Source: Pseudomonadales bacterium | GTDB lineage: Bacteria; Pseudomonadota; Gammaproteobacteria; Pseudomonadales; Azotimanducaceae | Length of the DNA stretch: 64,000 nucleotides | Assembly: GCA_028281005.1 (NCBI GenBank) | Contig: JANQKS010000040.1 | Span: 1-64,000, forward strand | Reading direction: 5' to 3' | Part shown: positions 47,909-56,707 of the stretch, piece by piece | Layout: each line of letters starts with the position of its first letter | Numbering within the stretch: the first letter of the stretch is position 1 | Program-made: the position numbers and the translations under genes | Notes under the pieces: generated by a model | The model's input: the letters and a program-made list of their open reading frames with translations, nothing else | Told to the model about the DNA's origin: nothing | Database searches by the model: none

Positions 47909-50460
47909 CGCTTGTTATGCCCCCCAATCCAAATTGGGCTCGACCAAGCAATGGCGTCGTTGGCTTGCACCACGCGGATAAAATAGTAGTCGCCGTGTTT
48001 AGCGGACGTGTCCGTCTGCTTGATCGTCAATTCGCGAGCGCCGTCACGGATGATGCGGCGCAGGGTGGTACGGTCGATGTAGTCATCTATGACCTGCGTA
48101 TGTCCAACTTCGCCGTTCAACAGGTCACGCAAACGCAAACTAAAACTCTCCGCGGGCACCCGTTGGGCAGGGCGATAAAACGGTGGAGCGCCGCCGCTTT
48201 CGGAAGTTTCCACCAAATCGAAGTCGATGCGCGTACTGCGTTGTACGTCACCGAGTTCCACCAGGTAAGAGCTGCTGTCACCGCGGGTTTTGGTGCTGAA
48301 GGTCACGCGGTTTGGATTCTCCGAAGAATTTTCCACGCTTTGCAGCGGGAAGCTGGCATCGACCGGTGTGATGCTTTTGAGCGTGGCATTGTGCACTTCC
48401 AAAGTCCCTTCCCAACCGCGCCATCCGCGGGGATTGTCGTGGGGGTGAAATGGTTCAGACGAGGAGAAGAATGACAGTAGGTAGGTGTCTTCTTTGTTTA
48501 GCCGTCCATCTTTGTTTTGCAGGTATGACTGCTGCCAAAGCACCGCATCGTTTTTGAACAGAGTCACTGTGTCTATGGGGGCCGTACCGATCACCCGGGC
48601 GCGGATGTCGCGGTTTTGTGCAAACGGGGCGCGCTGGCCCATGCCGGTATCGTTGACGGAGAAATCCAGAATGATGCGGTCGCCGGTAGTGGCGTAGACC
48701 TTCAGCTGTTTCATGCCGTCGAAAATGGCGTCGGTGCCCGCAGCCGGTGCCAGCACAGCGCCTAGTCCGCCTCGTTGGGAAAGAGAACCTCCGAGTGGCG
48801 CGGAGTATCCGGGCTGACTGAGGTGGTTGTCGGAGGCAGCGGTGAAGCCGACTTGATGGCCCTGTTTTAGATACATGCGGCCGAACCACTCAAAGTTGCC
48901 GTGTTGCGACATGATTTCCACCAGTGGTTCCAGCAACGGGTCGTTTTGACGGTAGTCGCCGGCTTGGTGGGCGTGGGGGATGATCACCACGTCTTGTGGA
49001 TCGGCTGTGGCGCGTAGTCCCTGGTACAACTCACTCAGGGTCGGGAAAAACTGCGCATCGATGCGAGCGCGGTTCTCCGGGGTGCGGAATAAGACGTTGT
49101 GATGCCCGCCGCGTTTTGCATCGACCGTCCACTCGTAGCCGAGGTAGGCGGCAAATTCGCCTTCTTTGCTGAACTCCCGCACGTTTTGCCGCAGCACCTC
49201 CCATTCGGCGTCGTCCAACCAAATGTCGTGCTCCGAATGGGTGACGTAGTCGAGGCGCGCATCGTCCCGGGCCCATAACATGAAGCGCTCGGGTGTACCG
49301 ATGCCTTCAGCAAATCCCGAGTGGCCGTGGGTGTCACCCCAAAAAATACGCTCCCGTGGCTCAGCCGTCACCAGGATCGGATTGACGTCTCCGCGGAAAT
49401 TGCCGTCAGTGCTTTCAAGGGTGAGATGGTAGGTGCCGGGTTCGGCAATACTGGTCTCGGTGAGGGTGATGGCGCCCGTGGCCGGGACCTCCAGCCAAGG
49501 TTCATCGTTTTTTAACACTCGCCAATTGGGAATGTCCCCGGTGGCTCGGTTGTAGAAGCGGTCCTTGGCGCGGATGGATAAAGTAAACGTCTCTCCCGGA
49601 GCGACGATGGACGGTGCAAAACCCGTGACGCCCGCGACCATGGCGCCTTCAACACGCACCGGCTGGATGGGTAAACTGAAAAAGTGGCCACCGTCTGTAA
49701 ATGCCACATACAAGGGCAGCGGCATGAGGTCGGATGAAAAGGTGGGCATGCGCAGAGCGCGATTACCACTGCTGGTGTCGCCGTAGGTCAGTGTCACCAC
49801 ATCCCCTGGTTGCAGGGTGCCCGACGCAACTTCAAATACCAGGGTCGGACGAGTGTTGCGGAAACCACCATGCATACCAGACATCGGTTTGGTGGTGGCC
49901 ACAAAACTCACCCGCGGATTGCTGCTGTCCACCGACATGAAATTCGGCTGAGTTGGATCAGCGGCCTGCCATGCACCGAAATTGGTCATGAAATGCCGCG
50001 CCACCATAATGCCGCCGCCGGTTTGAATCTGCTTGGCGCCAACCGTATAAGTTTGTGTGATGGTGCCTTCACTGCCGGCGACATAGGGCCCGGTATCCGC
50101 GCGCAAACTACCGAGCGCATCCGGGAAGTTGTCGAGAAAGGCAAACTCAGTGATGGTTTCATCCAGGGCACGAATCATCGCCGGGGTAACCACATCGCTG
50201 CCGAGGATAAAGGCGATGATCTGGGTGGCGTTGACAGGCAGGTAACCCCCGTTGAGTGCGTAGGCGTTGATCCATTCCCAGGTGAGTTTGGCACGAACCC
50301 GAGCGTTGATCTCAGTAGTGGGGATGTCTGCGCGGCTGGCCTTGAGTTGATCGACGCGGGCGCGTAAATCACTGGGTAGATAATCGTTTCCAGCAGCAGG
50401 GACTTGTGTGGTAATGATCACTAACAATAGCGCTAGCGCTTGTCGAACAGCAGACTTCAT
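47905..50460 (-). CDS. Exported DUF3604 protein (PHP-like metal-dependent domain)
   Basis: An 851-residue protein with a signal peptide (ALALLLVIITTQVPAAG). Residues about 100-370 are beta-rich. The DUF3604 core then shows PHP-type metal-ligand clusters: FWGDTHGHSGFAEG, YVTHSEHDIW, VVIIPHAHQAGDYR and GFTAASDNHLSQPG. PHP domains bind two or three metal ions and catalyse phosphoester or related hydrolysis, but DUF3604 has no assigned reaction. The C-terminal part is again beta-rich with RVTFSTKTRGDSSSYLVELG. It is coupled to the HIT gene downstream. The dioxygenase gene upstream on the same strand ends 27 bases before it. Confidence 0.87.
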   Translation of the reverse strand: MKSAVRQALALLLVIITTQVPAAGNDYLPSDLRARVDQLKASRADIPTTEINARVRAKLTWEWINAYALNGGYLPVNATQIIAFILGSDVVTPAMIRALDETITEFAFLDNFPDALGSLRADTGPYVAGSEGTITQTYTVGAKQIQTGGGIMVARHFMTNFGAWQAADPTQPNFMSVDSSNPRVSFVATTKPMSGMHGGFRNTRPTLVFEVASGTLQPGDVVTLTYGDTSSGNRALRMPTFSSDLMPLPLYVAFTDGGHFFSLPIQPVRVEGAMVAGVTGFAPSIVAPGETFTLSIRAKDRFYNRATGDIPNWRVLKNDEPWLEVPATGAITLTETSIAEPGTYHLTLESTDGNFRGDVNPILVTAEPRERIFWGDTHGHSGFAEGIGTPERFMLWARDDARLDYVTHSEHDIWLDDAEWEVLRQNVREFSKEGEFAAYLGYEWTVDAKRGGHHNVLFRTPENRARIDAQFFPTLSELYQGLRATADPQDVVIIPHAHQAGDYRQNDPLLEPLVEIMSQHGNFEWFGRMYLKQGHQVGFTAASDNHLSQPGYSAPLGGSLSQRGGLGAVLAPAAGTDAIFDGMKQLKVYATTGDRIILDFSVNDTGMGQRAPFAQNRDIRARVIGTAPIDTVTLFKNDAVLWQQSYLQNKDGRLNKEDTYLLSFFSSSEPFHPHDNPRGWRGWEGTLEVHNATLKSITPVDASFPLQSVENSSENPNRVTFSTKTRGDSSSYLVELGDVQRSTRIDFDLVETSESGGAPPFYRPAQRVPAESFSLRLRDLLNGEVGHTQVIDDYIDRTTLRRIIRDGARELTIKQTDTSAKHGDYYFIRVVQANDAIAWSSPIWIGGHNKR

Positions 50461-50487
50461 CGACGTTAGATAATCTGGCTACTTGAG

Positions 50488-51336
50488 TTAGTGAGGGGCT
50501 GTGCCCGCCACCGTGGTGCGGTGCATCACCCTGAGATGGCCATCGTATCCCCCTTGGGCGCAGTGTTGTACCGAACGGTTGTCCCACATGGTGAGCATAT
50601 CTGCTGCCCAGCGATGTACGTAGACAAACGCCGGCGACAGCGCGTGGCTAAACAGCTTGGCCAAGAGTTCGTCGGCGGCCTTGTCATCCATATTTTTGAT
50701 GGTGATGGTGTATACCGGATTGACCCATAACGCCTTGCGGCCGGATTCAGGATGGGTGCGGATCACAGGGTGTTCTTGGGTGGTCCATGCTTCATCGCTG
50801 GGCAGGATGGTCATGCTGCGTTGTTCGCCGCCGGAGCGTTGGAAACCTTCATGGCTATATGGCCGTCGCGCGCTGTGCACCGCTATAAGATCTTCAAGTT
50901 CTGCGGCAAAATCCGGATCAAGCGCGTCATACGCTCGGAAGCCGTCCGCAAAATGCGTATCCCCCCCTTGGGGTGGAACCACTTTACTGTGCAGGATGGT
51001 GGCGCTGGGGGGCGCGGCTTGAAAAGACCAATCGGAATGCCACGAGGCGCCGAACGGCGCAACTTCTTCTTGGGCTTCGCGACGGATCTCCAGCACGTTG
51101 GGGTGCCCGTCCACGGCTTTGACATAGGGGTCGTTACCGTGCTCGCCAAAGTAAGTGGTAAACCGTTCCAACTCGGCGTGATTGAGCCGCTGCTCGGGAA
51201 AATAAAGGATCTGATAGGTAAGCCACAGGTCTCGCAATTCGGAGACGGAGTTGGCATCTAGTTTTTGACTTAAATCTAAACCTTCGACCCTGGCGCCGAA
51301 ATTGTGCGCCTCGGGTGTGACTGCAAGGTTACTCAC
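50488..51336 (-). CDS. TauD/TfdA-family Fe(II)/2-oxoglutarate dioxygenase
   Basis: A 282-residue protein of the TauD/TfdA family. The iron-binding HxD lies in ASWHSDWSF, the third ligand histidine is in the DNRSVQHCAQ segment, and the 2-oxoglutarate arginine follows in LRVMHRTTV. N-terminal GARVEGLDLSQKLDANSVSE is family-typical. Such enzymes hydroxylate taurine, sulfonates, phenoxyacetates and similar acids. It follows, by ATGA overlap, a 64-residue membrane protein, and precedes the DUF3604 gene. Substrate unknown. Confidence 0.92.
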   Translation of the reverse strand: MSNLAVTPEAHNFGARVEGLDLSQKLDANSVSELRDLWLTYQILYFPEQRLNHAELERFTTYFGEHGNDPYVKAVDGHPNVLEIRREAQEEVAPFGASWHSDWSFQAAPPSATILHSKVVPPQGGDTHFADGFRAYDALDPDFAAELEDLIAVHSARRPYSHEGFQRSGGEQRSMTILPSDEAWTTQEHPVIRTHPESGRKALWVNPVYTITIKNMDDKAADELLAKLFSHALSPAFVYVHRWAADMLTMWDNRSVQHCAQGGYDGHLRVMHRTTVAGTAPH

Positions 51337-51527
51337 AAAGCATTCCAGTTCACCTGTAGAACAAAGAGGGTGGCAACGGCGACCACCGCGCCAATGACAA
51401 GAATGGTCAGAAACACGGCCGCACCATCGTCCTGTTCGTGGCTGGGATGGCGTTTCCGGCGGGTGACAGCGTAGACCACACCGAGAAAAATCAAAGCCGG
51501 AATCACAAACTGTATAAGGTAGCGCAT
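51333..51527 (-). CDS. Small two-helix membrane protein
   Basis: A 64-residue protein with two hydrophobic helices (YLIQFVIPALIFLGVVYAV and FLTILVIGAVVAVATLFVL) joined by a charged loop (TRRKRHPSHEQDDG), suggesting both ends on the outside and the basic loop inside. I take the ATG at 51527, which has AAGGA upstream; the longer open frame reads through low-complexity sequence. The stop overlaps the start of the TauD-like gene, so the pair is cotranscribed. No family recognised. Confidence 0.65.
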   Translation of the reverse strand: MRYLIQFVIPALIFLGVVYAVTRRKRHPSHEQDDGAAVFLTILVIGAVVAVATLFVLQVNWNAL

Positions 51528-51613
51528 AACATCGTTATCCTTACCAAAAGCCCAACTTACGAGCATACCAGTTCGAGAAATCGGCGCCAAAGGCGATATG
51601 TAAGGCGCGTTTG

Positions 51614-51720
51614 GGGAAAACCGGCAAAAGAGCCGATAAAAAAAGCCGACAAAACACGGACAAAAAAGACCGACAAAAAAGAGCGATAGAAAAAGGCTGC
51701 TAAAAGAAAGGCCGATAGAA
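51614..51720. repeat. Degenerate purine-rich repeats of about 12-14 bp
   Basis: About eight imperfect units of the form RCCGAYAAAAAAG occur in a row (for example AGCCGATAAAAAA, AGCCGACAAAACA, ACCGACAAAAAAG, GGCCGATAGAAG). The period is close to but not locked at 13 bases. It fills the leader of the sodium:solute symporter gene and separates it from the divergent small membrane protein gene. A-tracts at near-helical spacing may bend DNA. Confidence 0.7.
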
Positions 51721-51732
51721 GGGGACAATACC

Positions 51733-53166
51733 TTGCAGTGGATCATGCAGCACTGGCTCGCCGTTGTGCTGCTGCTGGCGTATACCGCCATGCTTTTGTA
51801 CAACGCCTATCTGGGTAGTCGCGCCAGCAGGGGCTTAGCCGACTACTACGTGGGTGGCAGAAACATGGGCGGTGTCATGATCGGCGTCTCCTTTTTTGCC
51901 ACGTTTGCATCCACCAACAGCTACATTGGGCATGCCGGTAAAGGCTACGCCTACGGTATACCGTGGCTGATCATGGCTGGGTCGTTGGTGTTTTTTACCT
52001 GGGCCTCGTGGCGCTGGGTGGGGCCACCCCTGCGGCGCTTTGCCAGCCAGTGGGATGCGCTGACCATCCCAGATTATCTCGGCAGCCGCTTTGTAGCGCC
52101 GGAGCAAGACTCCTCGCGCCATCCGCTGCGCATTGCCGCCGCGCTGGTGATTGTGTTTTCCAGCTTGCTTTACCTCATCGCCATCTTCAAAGGCGCCGGT
52201 CACCTGTTTCAACAGTTCCTCGGTGTGCCCTACGAAGCGGCGGTAGGCATCACGCTATTGATCGTGATGTTGTACACCTCCATCGGCGGCTTTGTATCGG
52301 TGGTGCGTACCGACGTGGCGCAAGGGGTACTTATGGTGTTGGGCTCGATGACCATCTTCTATTTTGTCACCGATGCTGCCGGTGGTGTCGGTGCTATCGC
52401 CGATTTAAAAACCATGCCGGATAAAGAGTTCCTGTTTGAATTGAATGGCGGCATTCCGTTCTTGGTGTTGTTGGGTATTTCGCTGTCCGGCTCGCTGAAA
52501 CTGTTTGTCGACCCGCGCCAGATTTCGCGTTTTTACGCCCTGCGAGATGATCGCGCGGTGCGGCAAGGTGTGTGGATTGCGGTCATCGGTCTGGCGCTGG
52601 TGCAGTTTTGTATTTTCCCGGTAGGGGTGTACGCCCACCTCATTATGGAAGGGGTGACCGATACGGATCTGATTGTGCCCACCTTGGTCACCGACCCCAC
52701 GGTGTTTCCGCTGTGGGCGGCAGATTTTCTGATAGTTGCCATTGTTGCCGCCGCCATGTCGTCCATGGACAGTGTGCTGCTGGTGGCGGCATCCACGCTC
52801 TACAAAAACTTGATCGAGCCGATTCGTCACTCTCGGCGCCAGTTGCAGTGGACACGACTGGCGGTTATCGGTTTTGCCGTGGTGGCGGCGGGTTTGGCCC
52901 TGCGTCCGCCTGGGGATATTGTGGAAATTACCATCTTCTCCGGCAGCCTTTACGCAGTCTGTTTTTTTCCTGCGGTGGTGCTGGGGTTACATTGGCGGCG
53001 CGGCAATGCCACTGCGGTATTAGCCTCCATGTCTGTGGGTGTGTTGGTACTATTGTTGTGGATCTTGTTGGGTTTACGCGGCAGCTTGCACGAAGTGTTT
53101 CCGGCGCTGTTAAGCTCCATCTTGGTGTACTGTATTGTGTCTGTATCAGGAAAAGAGAAGTTATGA
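51733..53166 (+). CDS. Sodium:solute symporter (SSS family)
   Basis: A 477-residue permease with about 13 hydrophobic helices. SSS-family features are DYYVGGRNMGGVMIGVSFFA, the sodium-site-type SFFATFASTNSYIG segment, LTIPDYLGSRFV, YTSIGGFVSVVRTDVAQG and AAAMSSMDSVLLVAAS. It imports an organic solute with sodium, consistent with a marine or saline habitat. The TTG at 51733 has AAGGGG at normal spacing, whereas the ATG at 51745 would be too far from it, so I keep TTG. Its stop overlaps the start of the ThDP enzyme gene (ATGA), which suggests the transported solute feeds that enzyme. Confidence 0.93.
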   Translation: MQWIMQHWLAVVLLLAYTAMLLYNAYLGSRASRGLADYYVGGRNMGGVMIGVSFFATFASTNSYIGHAGKGYAYGIPWLIMAGSLVFFTWASWRWVGPPLRRFASQWDALTIPDYLGSRFVAPEQDSSRHPLRIAAALVIVFSSLLYLIAIFKGAGHLFQQFLGVPYEAAVGITLLIVMLYTSIGGFVSVVRTDVAQGVLMVLGSMTIFYFVTDAAGGVGAIADLKTMPDKEFLFELNGGIPFLVLLGISLSGSLKLFVDPRQISRFYALRDDRAVRQGVWIAVIGLALVQFCIFPVGVYAHLIMEGVTDTDLIVPTLVTDPTVFPLWAADFLIVAIVAAAMSSMDSVLLVAASTLYKNLIEPIRHSRRQLQWTRLAVIGFAVVAAGLALRPPGDIVEITIFSGSLYAVCFFPAVVLGLHWRRGNATAVLASMSVGVLVLLLWILLGLRGSLHEVFPALLSSILVYCIVSVSGKEKL

Positions 53167-54722
53167 GCGAGCGGAAAGACCGCAGCGGCGCGGAAAGTTT
53201 GGTACAAACGTTGGTGGATGCGGACGTCGACGTCTGTTTTGCCAACCCGGGTACGTCCGAAATGCATTTTGTTGCGGCCTTAGACAGCAATCCCGAGATG
53301 CGCTGCGTGCTGGGTTTGTTTGAAGGCATTGTCACCGGCGCGGCCGATGGTTACGGGCGCATGGCGCAGCGGCCGGCGGTGACGCTGACCCATCTGGGCC
53401 CAGGCTTGGGTAATGGCTTAGCCAATCTGCATAACGCCAAGAAGGCGCGCACGCCGGTGGTGAATGTGGTTGGGGACCATGCCACCTTCCACCGTCAATA
53501 CGATGCCCCGTTAACCTCGGATGTGGAGGGTATTGCCCGCCCGGTTTCAGGTTGGGTCAAAGTATCCGAGAGCGCTGACGATGTTGCCGCAGACGGCGCA
53601 GCCGCGGTGCAGGCGGCCATGGCGCCGCCGGGGCAGGTGGCAACGCTGATTTTACCGGCGGACACGGCGTGGAACCGCACCACCGCGTCCGCGGCGCCGT
53701 TGCCGCTGACCGCGCCTAAGCCGTTTAGCACGGACAATGTAGATGCCGTTGCACAAGCGCTTGGTAGCGGTGAAAGCTGCGTGTTGTTAATGAATGGCTA
53801 CATCAGCGCGGAACGGGCGGCGTTGACTGACCGCATTGCGCAACATACAGGCGCCAGGGTGGTCATGGATACCTTTGTTGGCCGCGTGCAGCGGGGTGCG
53901 GGTCGCGCCGAGGTGGCGCGTCTGCCGTATTTTGGCGAGCAAGCCGCGGAGGTGTTGGCCGGCACCCAACATCTGATCTTGCTCAGCACTCAGGCACCGG
54001 TGACATTTTTCGCCTATCCGGACAAACCAAATTGGCTTACCCCCGAAGGCTGTGCGCTGCACACCTTGGTGGAACGTGATGAAGACATAGACGGTGCGCT
54101 GCAGGCGTTGGTAGAAGCAGTGGGGGCCACGGCTGCCGCCGCTGAGCTTGTACCGTTGCAAATACCTGAGCTGCCGAGTGGTACGTTAAACCCGATGAAT
54201 CTCGGTGCGGCGTTGGCGCATTACTTCCCCGAAAACGCGGTTGTGGTGGACGAAGGCGGAACCTGCGGCGGTGGCTGTAGTATCGCCACACGCACTGTCG
54301 CGCCGCACGATTGGCTCATGTTGACCGGTGGCTCTATCGGTTATGGTCTGCCCTGCGCCACCGGTGCGGCCGTGGCCTGTCCTGATCGCCGAGTGATCTG
54401 TTTACAAGCCGACGGCGGTGGTATGTACACCAACCAGGCGTTGTGGACCCAGGCGCGGGAAAAACTAGATGTCACGACAATTATTTTCGCCAATCAGAAA
54501 TACAGCATTTTGCAGATTGAATTTGGCCGCGTCGGTGCACACAACCCAGGCCCCAAAGCCATGAGCATGTTGGATTTGTCGAATCCGGAATTGAACTGGG
54601 TGTCCTTGGCCAACGGTATGGGTGTACCGGCCTGGCGCGTTCACACCGTAGAGGAGTTTGTTAGCGCTTTACAGGCGTCTTTGGCAACCTCGGGGCCGTC
54701 TCTTATAGAGGCGATGTTGTAG
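53163..54722 (+). CDS. Thiamine diphosphate-dependent enzyme, acetolactate synthase/decarboxylase-like
   Basis: A 519-residue three-domain ThDP enzyme. The N-terminal domain has FANPGTSEMHFVAAL and the cofactor-activating glutamate in LFEGIVTGAADGYGRM; the C-terminal domain has the ThDP/magnesium motif QADGGGMYTNQALWTQA (GDG-type, here ADG) and TTIIFANQKYSILQ. It resembles proteins annotated as acetolactate synthase large subunit but also benzoylformate and sulfopyruvate decarboxylases; no small regulatory subunit gene is near, which argues against branched-chain biosynthesis. Coupling to a sodium symporter suggests catabolism of a 2-oxo acid. An overlapping open frame that starts at 52572 inside the symporter is not the real start. 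Confidence 0.88.
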   Translation: MSERKDRSGAESLVQTLVDADVDVCFANPGTSEMHFVAALDSNPEMRCVLGLFEGIVTGAADGYGRMAQRPAVTLTHLGPGLGNGLANLHNAKKARTPVVNVVGDHATFHRQYDAPLTSDVEGIARPVSGWVKVSESADDVAADGAAAVQAAMAPPGQVATLILPADTAWNRTTASAAPLPLTAPKPFSTDNVDAVAQALGSGESCVLLMNGYISAERAALTDRIAQHTGARVVMDTFVGRVQRGAGRAEVARLPYFGEQAAEVLAGTQHLILLSTQAPVTFFAYPDKPNWLTPEGCALHTLVERDEDIDGALQALVEAVGATAAAAELVPLQIPELPSGTLNPMNLGAALAHYFPENAVVVDEGGTCGGGCSIATRTVAPHDWLMLTGGSIGYGLPCATGAAVACPDRRVICLQADGGGMYTNQALWTQAREKLDVTTIIFANQKYSILQIEFGRVGAHNPGPKAMSMLDLSNPELNWVSLANGMGVPAWRVHTVEEFVSALQASLATSGPSLIEAML

Positions 54723-54741
54723 CCACCAAGAGGTTTGAGCA

Positions 54742-56016
54742 CTAGTCGATAATGGCTTGGTAAGCCAGTACCTGAAAATCCTGGCGGATGTTGATGTGGG
54801 TATAGGGTCTGACTTGGGTCATCAAGACACCGACCAGCTCTTGCTCCGGGTCCAGCCAGGATATTGTGCAATAAGCGCCACCCCAATAGCCTGCGCCTTG
54901 GGACAGGGGGGTGGCGGCAGCACCACGGTCCACTACGACCCCATAACCGAGTCCAAAACCCATGCCGGGGCCGGTGAGCCACAAGGGTAGGTCGCCGGTG
55001 TGATTTTCCAACATCAAACTGACCGTGGTGGGCGACAGCAGCCGCACACCATCAAGCTCACCACCGTTTAACATCATGAGCTGGAATCGTAAGTAATCGC
55101 GAGCGGTGGAAGCGAGGCCGCCGGCACCTCGGAAGAGGGTTTTTGGCCCCTTGATCCAGCGGCTTTCGGCCGAACCGGGATCTTGCAGCTCAATTTTATT
55201 GCCGTCGGAACCGGGTGTGTACTGGGCGGTGAGGCGCTTGGCTTTGGCTGCGTCCATGTAGAAATGTGTGTCGCGCATGTCCAGCGGCTTAAAGATACGT
55301 TTGGCGAAAAATTCATCCAGGCTCATGCCGCTGATGATTTCCACTAAACGCCCCACAACATCTGTGGCCACGGAATACTGCCAGGCTTCACCAGGCTGGT
55401 AGTTGAGCGGCAGTTGGACCAACTTTTCGATTAAGTGGGCATTGTCACGGGTGGGTTCACCCCCCATGGCCGCGCGATAGGCGTCGACGTTGCCGATATA
55501 AGAATTGGCCAGGCCCGCGGTATGGGTGAGCATGTCACGAATTTGAATAGGTCGTTGTAAGTCCAACAGCTCGCCGGTGTTGCCGCTGGCATCCCCAGTA
55601 GAGCTGACTTTGACGTCGGCAAATTCGGGAATGAATTTGCTCACCGGGTCGCGCAGCTGGAAGTGACCTTCTTCCCATAACATCATCAGCGCGACAGATG
55701 TGATGGGTTTGGTCATGGACGCTATGCGGAAGATGGCGTCTGCGCGCATCGGTTTGTCGGCCTCGACGTCCATGTCGCCTTGCACTTCAAAGTGCACCAG
55801 CTTGCCTTTGCGTACGATGGCGGTAGTTACCCCGGGCGTCAGTTCGGCGTCGATATAACGTTGCATGGCCGGAGCTATGCGCGCCAAGCGGTCGCTCGAC
55901 ATACCGACGGATTCTGGGTTAGCCGACTTGATTTCACGGGCAAGAGCCGCGGGAACCAGCGCGGTTAGCAGCGCCGCCGCCAGCAGCCACGCCAGCGGAA
56001 GAAAACGACGAGCCAT
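54742..56016 (-). CDS. Exported serine hydrolase (beta-lactamase/EstB family)
   Basis: A 424-residue protein with a signal peptide (LPLAWLLAAALLTALVPAALA). The SxxK motif is Ser100-Met-Thr-Lys103 in FRIASMTKPITS, the helix RDMLTHTAGLANSY is family-typical, and the Tyr-x-x motif is YSV in AWQYSVATDVVG. GAGYWGGAYCTISW replaces the KTG-type strand. These features fit EstB-type esterases more than true beta-lactamases. The start is directly upstream of the signal peptide. The GST gene ends five bases upstream on the same strand. It converges on the ThDP enzyme gene. Confidence 0.88.
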   Translation of the reverse strand: MARRFLPLAWLLAAALLTALVPAALAREIKSANPESVGMSSDRLARIAPAMQRYIDAELTPGVTTAIVRKGKLVHFEVQGDMDVEADKPMRADAIFRIASMTKPITSVALMMLWEEGHFQLRDPVSKFIPEFADVKVSSTGDASGNTGELLDLQRPIQIRDMLTHTAGLANSYIGNVDAYRAAMGGEPTRDNAHLIEKLVQLPLNYQPGEAWQYSVATDVVGRLVEIISGMSLDEFFAKRIFKPLDMRDTHFYMDAAKAKRLTAQYTPGSDGNKIELQDPGSAESRWIKGPKTLFRGAGGLASTARDYLRFQLMMLNGGELDGVRLLSPTTVSLMLENHTGDLPLWLTGPGMGFGLGYGVVVDRGAAATPLSQGAGYWGGAYCTISWLDPEQELVGVLMTQVRPYTHINIRQDFQVLAYQAIID

Positions 56017-56020
56017 GCTG

Positions 56021-56638
56021 CTAACCCTTGCTGGCTTCGACCGCAGCGATGCTCGGGTGCTCAGCCAAGCGGGCCATCAATTCCGCCAAAGCCGGGCGGC
56101 CCTGCATGAGATCTAAGCTGAACATTTTTTGCGAGATCGCGTTGGCCAAACCGAAACAGTAAAACGCATAAAAGTCCGCCAAGGTGATGCTGCTGCCGGC
56201 AGCGTAGGGTTCACAGACCAGCAAGCGGTCAACTGCCTGCATACCGCGGTGTAGGTCTTTTTCAGTAGCGGCCTTGGTTTCGTCGCTCACACTCTGGCCA
56301 AAAAACGCTTCGGGCAGGCAGCGCCGCGCAACCAACTCTATGTCGAGTTTGATGTGGCAGGCCAATTCCACAACCTTGCCAGCGGCAAAAGGGTCCGAGG
56401 GTAACAGCGCCGGTTCAGGCTGCAGGCGCTCTAAATAGCTGGCGATGGCCAAGGACTCTGACATGAATTGTCCGTCGACACCGATGGAAGGCATTTTGCC
56501 CATGGGCGAGCGGGCCAAATTGTCTTCTTCCTGGGTGGGCGGGGCTTTAACCTCTTCAAACTCCAAACCTTTTTCGATGAGCAACGCCTTGGTCAGGCTG
56601 TAGTAGTTGCTTATGGTTAACCCGTATAGCTGGATCAT
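56021..56638 (-). CDS. Glutathione S-transferase
   Basis: A 205-residue GST. The N-terminal thioredoxin-fold half has MIQLYGLTISNYYSLTKALL with an SNYY/S active-site region, the cis-proline in GKMPSIGVDG and the ESLAIASYLE glutathione-binding motif. The C-terminal helical half contains SSITLADFYAFYCFGLAN. It is cytosolic. It lies upstream of the exported serine hydrolase with a gap of only a few bases, but the two have no clear functional tie. Substrate class not assignable. Confidence 0.9.
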   Translation of the reverse strand: MIQLYGLTISNYYSLTKALLIEKGLEFEEVKAPPTQEEDNLARSPMGKMPSIGVDGQFMSESLAIASYLERLQPEPALLPSDPFAAGKVVELACHIKLDIELVARRCLPEAFFGQSVSDETKAATEKDLHRGMQAVDRLLVCEPYAAGSSITLADFYAFYCFGLANAISQKMFSLDLMQGRPALAELMARLAEHPSIAAVEASKG

Positions 56639-56707
56639 GTCTCCCCCTTTTTTTGTTGCTCTTGCTGTGTTGCGTTGTTGATTCTGACTGGGACTTAAAG
56701 CAGACCC

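Noticed and set aside
52572-53162. The ThDP enzyme frame is open 197 codons upstream of its start, suggesting a fusion.
   Set aside because: This stretch lies over the symporter gene in another frame, has low-quality composition, and the ATG at 53163 is where homology begins.
26955-54746. A 15-base match GGTTTGAGCACTAGT at 26955-26969 and 54732-54746, with an 11-base part inverted at 39387-39397, looked like scattered mobile-element ends.
   Set aside because: One or a few chance 15-base matches are expected in 64 kb when both strands are counted, and the flanks do not match beyond it.
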